NCBI RefSeq assembly: GCF_000340215.1
Contig: NW_006921537.1
Coordinates: 620,001-684,000 of the forward strand
Source of the DNA: Pseudocercospora fijiensis CIRAD86
Lineage: Eukaryota > Ascomycota > Dothideomycetes > Mycosphaerellales > Mycosphaerellaceae
Reading direction: 5' to 3'
Length of the DNA: 64,000 bases
This document shows positions 11,790 to 24,260 of this stretch, piece by piece. The notes beneath the pieces are model-generated. The model was not told the DNA's origin and searched no databases. It saw nothing but the letters and a program-made list of their open reading frames with translations. The stretch's first letter is position 1. The number at the start of each line of letters is the position of its first letter. Made by a program: the position numbers and the translations under genes.

Positions 11790-12503
11790 TCCTAGGCCTT
11801 AATAGTAACATTATAAGCTTTTAGCCTTCTTCTTGTTCTTTACGCTAGTCTAATACTTATCTAACAACTTAGTTATATCCTTAAAGGAACCTTTAGCTTC
11901 CTATAAGTCCTATTTAGGCGAATAGCCTTACTATCTTAGTAGGTACTCCTTCTTGCCTTTCCTAGTCCGGTACTATAGGATACGTTCTATAGACTATAGC
12001 TCTTTACTATTAGCTAGTATGTCCTCGGATTTAGTAGGCGCCTTATCCCCTTCGCGTAAGTAGTACGGCTTAAGGAGGGATATATAGAAGGTGTTATAGA
12101 TAGTATAATAAGGAGGAAGCTACAACTAGTAGGCCTATATGCCCTTAGCCTCTCGAATGCGGAATAGGCTAATATATCTTAGTACGAGCTTAGGCCTTGT
12201 TTTACTATTAGGCGATAGGTGTTTGCGGATGCGGAGGTTCTTAGTACTAAGTATAACTATATCGCCTTGCTTGAAGGTTATTAGCGTATAGTGTTTGTTA
12301 TAATAGGCCTTCTAATAGGCCTAGGCCTTCGCTAGTTTATTAGCTATCTTAGCGTGAATTTCTCGCATCTTTTAAACCCTCTTAATAGCCGCTAGTGTTT
12401 TAGGGGTTAGTACTTAATACGCTTCCCTTTCCTTGCGCTCGGCCTCGAGCGAGGTAAATAGATCTTATAGTAAGGCAGCGTTCTAGCCTATTATAGCTAT
12501 TAT
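11790..12503 (-). pseudogene. Gypsy2-A pol, integrase C-terminus and chromodomain (distal fragment)
   Basis: Inverse match to 34080-34790 of Gypsy2-B. It encodes the integrase C-terminal region, a GDLVMLST-type motif (12260), a PFYIREP-type segment and a chromodomain with the Lys-rich tail KNKKKAKGL. It is separated from the rest of pol by the 12.2-kb Gypsy1 copy II. It joins to 24677 when that insertion is removed; the flanks there share a short CTATTAT/CTATATA-like duplication with mismatches. Confidence 0.75.
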
Positions 12504-12780
12504 TGGCTGGTAACCGGCCCTATACACCTAGGCTGAGTTTTGAGCCTATATAAGAGGCCTCCTTCTGCATTGTAGATAGAGCACTAACCTCGTACAGTAC
12601 ATTGTTTACGTTACACTTCTATAATGCCTATATTGCAGGGCTCTGGTTATTAGCCTAAGCAACCGTCTTGTTATCCTATTATGCTAAATATAGCTGCCTA
12701 TATTGCTATAGGTTATGTTACCCTCGGTAGCCTATACTATTACTGCTAGTAGTGGTAGTGGTTTTAGTTTCCGTCCTTTA
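12504..12780 (+). repeat. Gypsy1 copy II 5' LTR
   Basis: This 277-bp repeat begins TGGCTGGTAACC and ends CCGTCCTTTA (TTCA before RIP would give the usual TG...CA ends). It is less RIP-altered than the 3' LTR at its left edge: TGGCTGG against TAGCTAG. Confidence 0.9.
12547..12554 (+). promoter_or_regulatory. TATA box in Gypsy1 5' LTR
   Basis: TATATAAG lies 43 bp into the LTR and is conserved at 24443-24450 and 3800-3807, the expected place for the retrotransposon promoter. Confidence 0.6.
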
Positions 12781-13606
12781 TTAGAGCCGAAGGTGGGGCT
12801 ATCTCTTTATATCTAACAGGTTCGGGTATGTTGAAGGTAGTCTCTAGGTACGAATAGCTATAACTAAAGCGAGGGCACGATAAGAGCCTACAATACGGAC
12901 GATACCGAAGTATCTTAAGGGGCTATTACGACAAGTAGAGAAACCTCTTAACGAGGGCATCGCTTTAACCCCGAAAAGCTACAAACCCTTAGGACTATTA
13001 CAGCTTAGGGCCTAGTCTATAGCTATAGCTAGCTTCTAAGGACTCGGCTCCGGGTCGAAGACCTATTTAGCACCGCTTGCTCGAGATAAGCCCCGCCTAA
13101 GGAGGAGATAGACTAATTACCTATCGGCCTTGCTTGGTTTGCTAAGACTATCTATTAATAGCAAATACGGATTGTAGGTCGGATGGCCGGGGAGTCCCCT
13201 GTTAATCGGGTAGGGCGTTCCTAGATTCGCAGCCTCGCTTAGATAGTGCTTAGCCTTCTACTAGAAAAAGAAGGCTACCGCCCCCCCGCCTAGCTAAAGG
13301 AGATACGAGCTAGTTTCTAGGATCTAGGTATAAATAGAGATTGCAGTCTCTCCCTCCGAGCGGCTTTTGTCTAAAATCTACTAAACTAAGCTCCTAGAGG
13401 TGGTTAGGCGACCCCTAGGAGGCCAAATCCTAATGCTACCCTAGGGGTAATACTAGGAGAAACAGCCTAATACACTACTCTCTCGCATAGTAATATTACA
13501 ACAAACCAAATAGACTAAAGTTACCAAAAACACATTTATATAGCATTCTATTTCAACTTTATATAGTATTCTATTTTAACTATTTCAACTATTTTACAAC
13601 AATCGA
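12781..13606 (+). other. Gypsy1 untranslated leader
   Basis: About 0.8 kb between the 5' LTR and gag with no supportable ORF. The primer binding site should start at 12781 (TTAGAGCCGAAGGTGG), but I cannot assign the tRNA. Palindrome P4 lies in its last quarter, followed by an A/T-rich run with ATTTCAACT repeats at 13545-13600. Confidence 0.6.
13431..13455 (+). repeat. 25-bp ORF-boundary palindrome P4
   Basis: Left arm TAATGCTACCCT, centre A, right arm GGGGTAATACTA. It lies 152 bp before the gag start. Confidence 0.8.
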
Positions 13607-16600
13607 ATAAGCTCTAGCTCTAGCGAAAACGAACATCGAGAATTAGCGGAATCCTCTAAATCCGAAAACGCCCCTAATCCTATTAACGAAGAAATTAGGC
13701 GGCGACTAGTCAATATAAGTAAGCCTCCTACGCCCTCTACGCTAGAGGCGCTCTATACTATCCTTATAAAAATAATAGAGAAGCAAACTAAGCTTCTCTG
13801 TTAAAATAAGCGTCGCCCGCTAGAGCTAGGGAGTAGGGCAAATCCCCTGTTCGAAGGGTGGAACGCTATAGTATATATTAAGCGCTTTAAGGAAGGCTTA
13901 GTTAATTACGAGCTCGATAGAGAATCCGACTAGTACAAGATTCGGTCCTTTACGAGGACTACCTCCTCTAAGCTTTACCGAACCCTTAAAACCCTAGTTA
14001 GCTACCTAGAAAAGGACGACAAGTCTAATGCTAACTAGGAGACCTTTAAGATGGCCTTTATAAGGGAGTATCGGGAGCGCGATAGCCGTCGTATTAAAGG
14101 CAGTCGTGCGTAGCTCGAGTCCCTCTACTTAGTAAGGCGCACTAAGGATAACGACCTAAAGGGGTATATCCGCGAGTTTGTCGAGTTAGCGGATAGCATC
14201 GAATAGAGTAACCTCGAAAACTCTTAGAGAACAAGGCTGCTCCTCTAGGGGTTGCCGTAGCCTATAGCTTAGCGTATCTTCCGTCGCTATAAGCTTAGCG
14301 AGGCCGATCCTAAGAGCTTTAGGAAGTATAAAGAGGTCCTAGTGTGTGTTAAGGCCGACATTAATAGCGTAGCCGATGCGAGGAAGTTTATCTACGGCGA
14401 AGACCGGAATGACCTAGCATAGGTTAGGAAAGAAGCCTTAGTAAGCAAGGGACCTAAGTTCCTTCCTGAATTACAAAGTAGTCCTAAGACCGTGACTCCT
14501 ACTGTTACTAAGCACTCTTAGGATGTCGCGGACTTAGCTAAATCCCTAGCCTAGCTAAACCTGAATGCGAAAGCATTACAGCGAGTTAGGGAGGTCATTA
14601 ATGCTACTATACTAGGCGATATACTACTAGTCTACTAGGTTTCAGATCCTAACTACCCTAAAGCCCCTTTAGTAGATGTCTACGCTATACGGAAGATCTA
14701 TTCTAACTTGGATAGCAAGTGCTAGATGTGTAGCGGGTTCAAACATATCTAATCGTCCTACCCTGTTTAGAAAGAGCTTCTTAAAAGGAAGCTTATTATG
14801 TAAGTAAATGGCCGATTCTACTATATAGACACAGGCGACAAGATTGATTTCGAATGGGATCGGAGAGCCCCGAAGCTGCCTTAGCTAAAGACCCTTCTAG
14901 AAAAGAAGTATAGCGGCAAGATCGAGTTTAAGGACACTAGGAATAGTACCCTCGCCGCTATTGCTAAACGAGAAACTTAGAAGGTTAGGGCAAAGCAGGT
15001 TGAGGAGCGAAGTAGTAACGGTACTACTAAACCTATTAAAGTCAACTTTGTTTCTTAGGATCCGGACGCAGTTACTAATGTTTACGCGGTTACTAAGAAC
15101 AGTATAGATGTCTACGCTGCTATACGGTCTCAGACCTAGTCCTAAAGCAAGGGCAAGAGCCCTTAGAACCCTACTCGCCCTAGTGCGGCAGCCCCTACTA
15201 GGGTACTAAAGAATAAGGCGGCCGATAAGGCTAAGCAATAGCGAGAGTCAACCGCTAAAACTAAGACTCTCTAGACAGCTGCAGACCGCGCTGCCCGATC
15301 TAGTACCGCACCTAGCACCGCCCCTAGCACCCTACCTATAGAAAGCCTAGTCGTCCTAGAGACTCTAGAGGTCGATATAGAGGATGCTGCTACTAACATT
15401 AGTGGTACCCTAGGTCTAGCTAACCTACCGGCCTATAAGCGAAAGTTATCCGATCTAAAGAGCTTTCGCTTTAATAGGTATATAAAAAAGTATAGTACTA
15501 GCCTAGCTGACTCCTTAGATACAAAGGCAAACGCTCTCTTCTAGGCTTTATAGTTTCTAGACCTTAAGTCTAACGTGTCTATAGGTGAGCTGCTAGTATA
15601 CGGTTTGCCTACTAACCTGTTCTAGAGCCGAATCCCTAACGATGCTACCTTTATAAAGGATCTCGCTACCCTCCGACGAAAACAGGGACGAGAAGACTAT
15701 ATCGACGTCTCTTCCCTATAGTTCCTTCCTGAATTTTTAGGTGCCTAAGAGTTAGTAGAAGGCGAATCGGTAACCTACGAGAACTAAGAGACTATCGATA
15801 ATGCTAACGAAGAGGGAGTTAAGGAGATAGGCCGAGGGGATAGTAATAATCCCGACTCTGCTCTAGTTTTAGTCTCTATTAAGGCTGTCCGGTTTACTAG
15901 CTAACAAATCGGTCGAGTAGGACCTCCTCGACCTAAAGAACTTTACTCTATCCCTAATAATATAGACCTTTCCGTAGTTACCCGTTCCTTCGCCGTCGTC
16001 CCTGCTATCTATATTTAGGTTACTATCGGGAGCTATAGTCAATAGATGCTAGCAATGCTTAATAATGGTTTAGAGTCACTTATTATAAGTGAGCGCTAGG
16101 CTAAACAGCTTAGACTGCTAATAAACAGAGACATTTCCCTTAGTATATAGGGAGTAAATAGGGAGGTTGCGCTAGTAGGTGCCTACTACAATGTTATAGT
16201 AGACGCTTTCGGCATATGCTTTTCCTTTACCTTCTAGATTACCGCCGACCCAAATACGCTAATTATTCTAGGTCGGCTATAGTCTCGTATAACTCGTAGT
16301 ATCTAGCGTAACTGCGACGATAGCTCCTAGGAGGGAACTATCGCTAACTAGAAGGGCAACCGAGTCGTGTTTACTAGTTATGTCGGTAATACTAGCTACA
16401 AGTCCTACGAGGATATCCTTACTACTTCTAGACGGTCTTCGGGAAACGCTACGGCGCGGTTGTAAAACCGGCAATCTGCGCTATAAGTTAGTGTAGCTTA
16501 AATAGGTTATTTCTAGAAGTGCGCCGTTCCGTACGTTAAGGCAAGTTTCTAGGTTCTGTACTAAGAAGACGAATGCTCGAAGCGATAGCGAGTATAATAC

Positions 16601-16630
16601 AACGACTACCTAATGCCCGAGTTAAGGTAA
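13607..16630 (+). pseudogene. Gypsy1 Gag-protease polyprotein (RIP-inactivated)
   Basis: One long frame of about 1,008 codons. The start codon has become ATA (13607) and the frame ends at a TAATAA. The nucleocapsid zinc knuckle CX2CX4HX4C is at 14720-14761, with the last Cys now Tyr (TGC to TAC). A retropepsin-like domain follows at ~16020-16300: the active site reads LNNGLE at 16058-16075 where an LD-S/T-G motif is expected, so the catalytic Asp is Asn. Gag packages the RNA and forms the particle, and the protease cleaves the polyprotein. Stops are TAG/TAA at former Gln/Trp codons. The C-terminal ~330 bp follow the protease with no recognised domain. Confidence 0.8.
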
Positions 16631-16696
16631 TAATGCTGTTATAAGTATTACTACCGGACGCGGGTCTACCCGAACTAACTAATTAGAGCGCGAGTC

Positions 16697-16721
16697 TAAT
16701 GCTACCCCGGGGGTGTTATTA
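16697..16721 (+). repeat. 25-bp ORF-boundary palindrome P5
   Basis: Left arm TAATGCTACCCC, central G, right arm GGGGTGTTATTA. It lies 67 bp after the gag-protease stop and before pol. Confidence 0.9.
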
Positions 16722-16753
16722 CGAATCCAACGTTTTCGCCGGTGTTATAAATT

Positions 16754-19700
16754 AGGACTACTAGCTACATACCTATCGACTTAAGGAAACTTCTAAAGAA
16801 GTTTACGCGCTGTTTTGTTACGCCAATCTCTAAGCCTAGCGATAAAGAGAGCGAGCTCGGGTTCGATAATCGATTAGTGTATATACCCTATATAAAAGGG
16901 TAGCCGATAAGATTAAGCCCGTAAAGGGCAGTATATATATTACCGATAGGTCCAATCCTAGCGGAAATCCTAACTAGCGACAAAAGTGCCTTAATTGGGA
17001 GGCGACACTACTACCTAGGGATAGTCCGTACGATTAGAAGTACATTACTAAAAAGTTTTCCACTATCCCTAGGGGGTTAAGGCTAATAGAGGAGAGGCTT
17101 GCGAAAATCAAACCTAGTATCGAGCTTTCGGATCGTAAACTAGATTTGCTATACGAGCTTCTATACAATCGCGAGGCCGTGTTAGTATATGATTTCACTT
17201 ACCTAGGTAGAATAAATCCGGAGGTTGCCCCTCCGTAGAAGATCCGAACGATCGAGTATAAGCCTTAGGCCTATCTAGGTTTCAAGCTGAACCTAAGCCT
17301 ACGAGGTGTAGTTAAGGACATAATACGATAGCGTATAAAGGCTAGCACCTTAGAACCTTCCTATGCCTCGTATCGCAATCTATACTTCCTAGTTTAAAAG
17401 AAGATAGCTCCTAGGGAACTAAAGAAGTACCGTCTAATTAACGCTATATAAAAGTTCAACGCAGTTACGATTAGAGATACTAACCTTCCTCCGGAGACTA
17501 ATAGGTTCTCGGAAGCTTTTGCTAACTGTATTATAGCTTTACTAGTTAACGTTTTCTCGGGCTACGACTAAATTCCTCTCTACCCTAATAGTCGGGACCT
17601 TACTAGTTTCGAGATACCTCTTAGGCTATATAGACAAACCACCCTTCCCTAAGGGGCAACTAACTTAGTAGCCTAGTTCGTTCGCATTATAAACTAAGTC
17701 CTCGCGGCCTATATCTCCTATATAGCGATGCCTTTCCTCGACGATATCGGCATTAAGGGCCCTAAAACTAGGTACGATAATGAAGAAGTGGAGCCTAGCA
17801 TCCGTAGGTTCTTTCTCGAATACATTTAGAACCTCGATAGTGTCCTCTGCGACCTAGAGCGAGCTAACCTAACGGTGTATAGGGAAAAGCTTTAGCTCCT
17901 ATATAAACGAATGAATATTGTCGGGTTTGTAACTAATAAGAACGGCCGCTATCCTAATAATGCACGGGTCCTAAAGATAGTGTCCTAGCCGGATCCTACC
18001 TGTTAGAAGGATATCCGAACCTAGCTTAGAGTAGTCTCCTACTTCCGCATCTAGGTCGAGAACTTTGCATTAGTATATAAGCCCTTATACGCCTTGCTTA
18101 AGAAGGATGCTAAGTTCGAATAGACCTCCGTTTACTAAGCGGCTAAGGATACGGTAACTAAGGCGCTCGTTAGTGCACCTGCCCTAACATCTATTAACTA
18201 CTTAGAGGGTGCGGGTTTAATAATTGTTGCTATCGACTCGAGCGGGGAAGGCTATAGCGAGATACTAATGCAGTATAACCGTAAGGAGCTATCCTTGCGT
18301 TATCCTATTAGGTACGACTCCGGACTATAGAAACCGATCGAGGCCCGATACGATACTAGCAAGCGAGAATGCCTTAGAGTCTATAAGGCTCTAAAGAAGT
18401 TCCGGCTATAGCTCTTTAGTGTGTTCTTTCGCTTAGAAATCGATGCTTAGACGCTAGTCTATTAACTTAACCGTATAGCCTCCGACCTGCTAAACTCTGC
18501 GATAGCTCGGTAGGTTGCCTAGATCTATTTGTTTGATTTCGATGTCTTCTACGTTCCTAGCAAGAAGCACACTAGACCGGATAGCCTTTCTAGAAGGCCC
18601 GCTATAGAAGAGGACATCGCCGAGATAATAGAAGAAGAGGATATCGATACGGTAATTGACCGCACCTTCTTCGCTGCCTTCTGTATTAATGCTATGCTAG
18701 CGATTACTAGGCCTGCTACCGACGACTAACCTAGCGACTAACCTAGTAACTAGCCCGACGAGAGCCCTACTACTAACGATAACGACTAGGCTAAAGCTAA
18801 GGCGGATAACCTAGAGAGGGATAATATCCTTAATAGGGTCTACTCCGACGACTCCTATTACATCGCCTACTTCCTAACCTATGCGAAGAAAGCGCCTAGC
18901 CTGTTAAAGAGTTAATACCGTCGGGTTATTCGCTATTCTCGACGATTCCTAGTTAAAGATCGAATCCTTTAGCGACAAGCGATAGTTAATACGCCTCTCT
19001 AGCGTGTTATTAACGACCTAGCAGCCCGATAAGAGATCCTTCGTTCCGTTTACGATAAGCTCGGCTACCGGGCGGCGGAGGGCACCTTCGATGTCCTTCG
19101 TCGGCGCTACTAGTAGGATAGCGTATAGGCCGATGTCTCTCGCTACTATAAGAGCTGTCCTAAGTGCAATTTCAGGAACGGCTACCGTCGGCTAGGCGAG
19201 CTGCGTATCCCCGCTACCTAATTAGTTAGTAAGCGATAGTACGGTAATAGGGTTTATCTAAGCCGGAATAATAGCCTCTATATTATTCGGGAAGGTCTTT
19301 CTCGATAGCCTAAAGCCTATTATTTCTATAAGGGCTGCGGCGCTATTAATGCTCGTAATATAGCTACCTTCCTATTTAAAGATCTCTTTTGCCGCTAGGG
19401 AACGCCCTACGAGATTATCTTAGACAACGCTACGAACAATATAGCTAAAGAAGTTCAAGCACTGCTTGTTTCGTATAGGGCGAAGAACGTTCGTATCTCC
19501 CCGTACTATCCCTAGTCGAATACTATTATTAAGCGTAGCTATCGGTCTTTGATCGATGCCCTATCTAAGATAACTAATAGAGGGGACAGGTCCGTTCCTA
19601 TCTCTACCCGCGTTCCGGCCCTTCTCTAGGCGGATCGAACTACTATTGTCGACACGACTAGACTTACGCTAGCAGAGCTAATAATTAGGAGGGACGCGGT

Positions 19701-20444
19701 TCTTCCTATTGAGTTGTCCTATCGCACGTATAGCGTTTACGACTAGGGGTCTATTCGTACTAGAGTAGATCTCCTTGCCCTACGCGCTAAGGCTCTTAAG
19801 GACATAACTACCACTTCTTAAGAGGGTCTTACTCGACAACGGCGCCTCCGTAAAGAGGCTAAGCAGTATTTTAATAACTATAATACTGTTGATTGGGAGC
19901 CTCTAAAGGTTAGCGATATAGTTCTCCTATACCGGTCCGAGTTAGAGTATAGTTACTCCTATAAGCTAGCCTTTAAATAGAAAGGGCCTTATAGAGTATA
20001 GGAGGTCCTTTACGATAGTTCTACGTACCGGCTTTAGGAACTTAATAGTGCTACCTTAAAGCACTCGCACCCCCGGGCTAACCTAAAGAAGGTCGTCGAG
20101 TTAAGAGAGCCTGCCCGTCCTCCTCCGACCGAGGAGGAAGTTAATGCCTCTATAGACCCTCTACCGGCCTTAGATGCCTATCGAGAAGAGGATCCTGCCG
20201 CGATTATAGATCCTGTTCTACCCGACAACTATACGTATCCCTAGATATATCTTAGTAAGCTATTAGGAATAACTTATAAACAAAGGGAGGGTTATATACG
20301 TATTAATTGCGCGTAGAGCATTTCCGATGTTGATTCCGATAGTGAACTGGACTTCTAGCTATCTAACTCTAACTCCGAGGAGGAGCTCGACTAGTCTAGC
20401 GACGAAGACCGCCTAGAATTATAGCTAGATCCCGAGACTAAATG
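16754..20444 (+). pseudogene. Gypsy1 Pol: reverse transcriptase, RNase H, integrase (RIP-inactivated)
   Basis: The domain order is of Ty3 type. RT begins near 17380 (YFLVQKK, YRLINAIQ-like), then FSGYDQIPL with the first catalytic Asp (~17560), TTLPQGAT-like (~17640) and PFLDDIGIKGP with the catalytic Asp pair at 17731-17763. RNase H follows (IVAIDSSGEG, 18224-18260; ends SLSRRP 18580). The integrase zinc finger has CPKC at 19155-19166. The integrase core has LDNATNN (~19420) and, at 19501-19560, YPQSNTIIKRSYRSL-like, where AAG at 19531 replaces the catalytic Glu. The acidic C-terminus ends at TGA 20442. Pol is separated from gag by palindrome P5, so it is a separate ORF rather than an obvious frameshift fusion. 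One frame change near 16905 and many TAG/TAA stops inactivate it. Confidence 0.85.
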
Positions 20445-20705
20445 ATTGCTTGCTCTTCCTTACCTCTGTCTGCCTCTACTACGTTGCTTCCTTACTCTTA
20501 TTAATCGTTCTCCGCGCTATTAATATAGTGCCGCCCTATAGCTTTAGTCCTTACTACTTGTTCCTACGGTGTTAATGCTTATAGTTATTGCCCTCTTTTG
20601 CTTTTACTTTGTCTGTTGTTTTGCTCTTTAACCTTCGAGATGTTGCTATAACTTTATTCCTTTGCTCTTATTTCCTTAGATAGAACTATACGAGGCGTGT
20701 TTTCC

Positions 20706-20730
20706 TAATAACACCCCGGGGGTAGCATTA
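20706..20730 (-). repeat. 25-bp ORF-boundary palindrome P6 (inverted orientation)
   Basis: Plus-strand left arm TAATAACACCCC, central G, right arm GGGGTAGCATTA. This is the reverse of P5, P7 and P8, so pol lies between inverted copies (P5/P6). Confidence 0.85.
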
Positions 20731-21009
20731 GGGAAATAGCCGAACCTGACCCTCTCCCTTCCTAGCTCTTAGATAGATATAGCAACCTAGGCCGATAGCC
20801 TCTAAGAATAGGGACCTTAGGCTGTTAAGCTTAGCGTTTAGAAGAAGGAAGAAGGAAGAAGGAACGTATAGACTACCTTTACGTGCTTGCTAATGTAAAA
20901 GGTAATACTATATCTACAACGGCAGTACTATAGGCTAACGCACTAACGAATTAGCTGCGCTAGGCCTAGGCGACTTGCTCCTCGTTACCGAGTATCTCTA
21001 GAGAAAAGC

Positions 21010-21034
21010 TAATGCTACCCCGGGGGTGTTATTA
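21010..21034 (+). repeat. 25-bp ORF-boundary palindrome P7
   Basis: Left arm TAATGCTACCCC, central G, right arm GGGGTGTTATTA, identical to P5. It starts the ORF3 cassette and is followed by ATTAGTCCCGCTAG-type sequence shared with P1. Confidence 0.9.
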
Positions 21035-21290
21035 GTCCCGCTAGTTTCACTACTATAGATTTCTGCTAAGGACTCGAACTAACTAGTTACATTTCGAGTA
21101 CGCGAGAATCTACGATAGCTAAAGGTCAATAAAGGCGCGTAGTCGCTACTAGCAATTAGCTAGATCGATTGTTAAACTTTAGCCTACCCTAACAATAAAG
21201 AGGTCTCGTATATAGCTTCACTTTTATATACAGCCGTTATCCGTTTGCTTTACTAGCGCGGAATACACGGACTACGTTACCTTCGCACTA

Positions 21291-21297
21291 TATTTAA
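21291..21297 (+). promoter_or_regulatory. TATA-like box upstream of ORF3, copy II
   Basis: TATTTAA followed by CT-rich DNA (TCCTTCTTCTACTC), 150 bp before the ORF3 ATG. It is conserved in copy I at 674. Confidence 0.35.
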
Positions 21298-21446
21298 AGC
21301 GAGCTTCCTAAGCTCCTTCTTCTACTCGATTACTAACTAACTCGCTACCGCCTAACTACCCCCCCCCTTCTATCTAAACCCTTCAATTATTATTGTTAAG
21401 CAACGAACACACTTGCAAACTCGTTTATAACCCACTTCGGTCGACT

Positions 21447-24200
21447 ATGTCTTCCGGCGCCCCGAATCCGCTAGGCGCTAGCAGTAGCAACGACCTACCT
21501 ACCCCTATTAACCTAAGCCTAGCCGCTCTAGTTCCGATCGAAGCCCTATCCGATAGCGCCTTAGCTGCTACAACTAGCCTCAAGCACTGCTTCTAGATCG
21601 TTACCGCCCTTAAAGACCCTTAAGAGAAGATCTAGAACGCTCGCACCCTACTACGCGTTATTAATAGGAACATTAAGAAGGCTACTGTCTTAGTTGCGTA
21701 CGGCATAAACAACTTGCGTTAGTCTATCGGTAAGCGTATCTTTAAGCGCGAGGTTCTTAACGATATAGATATCGAACAAGCCTTTCCTATCGTCTATAGC
21801 CTCGAGACGGCCGGCACCTAGATTCGTTTGCGCTTCAAGACCCTCGACTAGGCCTTCGAACATTAAGGAGGACTAAGTAGTCTTCCGAAGAGCCTTATTA
21901 ACTTCGCCTACGGTAGATAAGAGCGTGCTAAGCAGGTCTCTTCGTTTATTAATAAGTATAAGGTCCGTCGTTAAGGCGCCGAACACCTTTCCCGTACTAT
22001 AATCTATTGCGTGTCTACCGCTAGTAAGAAGGTAGGCAAGTAGCTACTTAACTTGTCCTTTACGCTTAACGACTTTACGATAGCCTACTAGAAGAAGCAC
22101 TACGATGCGATTATCTAGGTCGATCTTAACGTACAGACAACTAAGGATCTACTAAAAGAGAAGGGCTGTCGCATTGATAGTATAGGCTTTATCGTTAAAG
22201 GTTAAGAGGCTCCTATCGTTAATGTCCTTAAACGTAAGGCTCTTCGCCTAGAAACCGAGGCCGATACGGCTACTAGTCTTACGCTCGCTATAGAAATGTA
22301 GGCTAAAGATCGTCGCTCGACCCGCAACCGCAAGGTCCCTTAAGAAGTTTAAGACGAGCGCGCTAAGGCCGAAGTAGCGCGTAAGAAGGTATTATATACT
22401 CGCTAGGCCCTCCGCAAGGCTACTAAGAAATATAGCACTCCTTCTAGTACCGACTATAGTACTAACTATAGTACTGACTATAGTAACTCGGATATTAATA
22501 TGCTAGATGCACTACTAGAAGATATCTCCTCCGAAGGCTCCTTTAGCGAGCGTAGAGATAGAGGCCTCTCGCCGATCCTGTTAACTAAGAACATCTATAG
22601 TTCTTACAAGGGCGACTCTATTGCGTACCTTATTACTAATATCGATATAGTTCCTAAAGCCGATATAGGCAAAGCTCCTGCCGCCCTATCTATCTATTAA
22701 TAGCTCGACGACCTTAGTAAGCTAGGTAAAGAGCGGTTCACTATGTATACTAACTATATTAAGAAGGCTGCTAAGGTCTATAGTCTCTATACTAGTACTA
22801 AGGCGAGTATCCTCGTCGGTCGCCTATTAAAGATTAGTCGCGAGGTTGCTAATTAGGATGCCTTTACTGCCCTTAAGACTAGTTATACTAACTAGTTTCC
22901 TAGACGTCCTGCTGCCGCCCCGACCTCCCTAGGACTCTACGTATTCAACCCTACTAGTACTATTACTCGCGATCTTACGCCAACTAAGCGTCGCTATAAG
23001 TTGATTACTAGCATTCTCGGATAAGGCACCTCCTTCGACCGCTTTCGTTAGACTAGTAATACTATCTTCCCTCGAGTCTTCGGTTAGATGTAGTCGCCTC
23101 GTAGAGCGTACCTTCCTCTTATCGTCGACCTAATATAGGAGGAGTTTCGTATATTCTTTTAGCATATGCGTAAACTGCCTAAGTCTAAGTAGGAAGGCCG
23201 TAATGCCCTTTAGACCTATAGAGTAAGCAACTAAATCGTCCGTTAGCATCCCGCCTTGTAGCTCTTAGCCGTTGCCCTTCGACCTAATTACGTATACGAG
23301 CTTATCTCCGTCCCTAAGCCTGCTAAGTACTTCAAGGTAGGTAATAGCGGTTATAAGAACTGCCCTACTAAGGAGACTTCTCGTCTCGGATAAGATATAG
23401 TTAAGCTCGCAGCTAGTAAGGGTGCTAGCTATCTGCGTATTAAGGTTTCTCTTATATCTAAAAATAAGACTGCCTATTCAACTGTTGTCGAGGGCATATA
23501 CGAACTAGAGGTCTTCGAGAACTAGGTTGAGAAGCTTAATGCCCGTAGCCTAGTTCTACTAAACAAGATTAGTAAGCTTACTAACAAGCACCTTACTAAC
23601 GACGACCTCGGCTATATGTTCGATAGTTAGCCTAACGAAGGCGAGGTAGCTTAGTAGATCCTTAACCCTCTTAAGGAATGCGAAGTCTCTGTTTAGATGC
23701 TATACCTTCCGTATAGCGATCTAAAGCCCGAGAGCGACCGTATATTAATCGACCTAGGCTACTCTCGTATTATCGACGGTACTAAGATTAAGGGCTACGA
23801 CAACTTAACCGTCGCTAAGGTTGCTAAGGCGTACCGCAATCTAACCGCCCTTCTAGGTTCTAATACCTTCGTGCCGTTCGCCTTCCCTACCGCTATCTTA
23901 GTCGAAGGCCTTAGTTGCATTTCCGATGCCCTAGTCGGCAGAATTCCTTAGTTAAGTTACGTTGTTTAGAACGAAGTTGAACAAATCCTCTAGTTTAGTA
24001 AGGAGGAGCTTAAGGACTATCTGCGCGAGTAGGAGAAGGCTATATAGGACAAGGCTACTAATCTCCTCGTTAATTAAGCTCACTTCGAGGTAGAGTACTT
24101 TAGTGCTAATAGCTTCAACACCTACGGAGGAGCTTAGGACAGTCGACTAGCTAATAAGGTTATTGCTAGTAAAGATTACGGTACATTAAAGCAGTAGTAA
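21447..24200 (+). pseudogene. Gypsy1 ORF3, copy II (unknown accessory protein)
   Basis: Exactly 918 codons from ATG 21447 to the TAG/TAA pair at 24195-24200, in one frame with no indel that breaks it. Dozens of internal TAG/TAA codons fall at former Gln or Trp positions. Visible features are a Ser/Pro/Ala-rich N-terminus (SSGAPNPLGASSS), basic Lys/Arg-rich stretches (~22290-22430), a Ser/Asp/Tyr low-complexity stretch (~22440-22500: DYS/NYS repeats), an acidic ALLEDISSEGSFSERRDRG segment (~22506-22565), and a C-terminal region with VPFAFPTAILVEG (~23872). There is no zinc knuckle, enzyme motif, signal peptide or transmembrane helix. Retention of the frame in two diverged copies shows it was once under coding selection. 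Function and family are unknown to me. Confidence 0.75.
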
Positions 24201-24260
24201 GTTAGCGTGGTAGATTGGATGCTTAGGAAGTTGTTTTTGCATATTAATAGAGTCTAGGAA

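Larger units (their letters stand above)
20445..21446 (+). other. Gypsy1 pol-ORF3 intercistronic region
   Basis: One kb without an ORF. It holds palindromes P6 (20706) and P7 (21010) 280 bp apart, a purine-rich GAAGGAAGAAGGAAGAAGG run (20844-20862), and a TATA-like TATTTAA (21291) followed by CT-rich DNA before the ORF3 ATG. 20740-21446 is conserved in copy I (150-839). Confidence 0.65.

Noticed and set aside
21447..24200. ORF3 as an envelope-like glycoprotein
   Set aside because: No signal peptide, transmembrane helix or Cys-rich ectodomain is visible in either copy.
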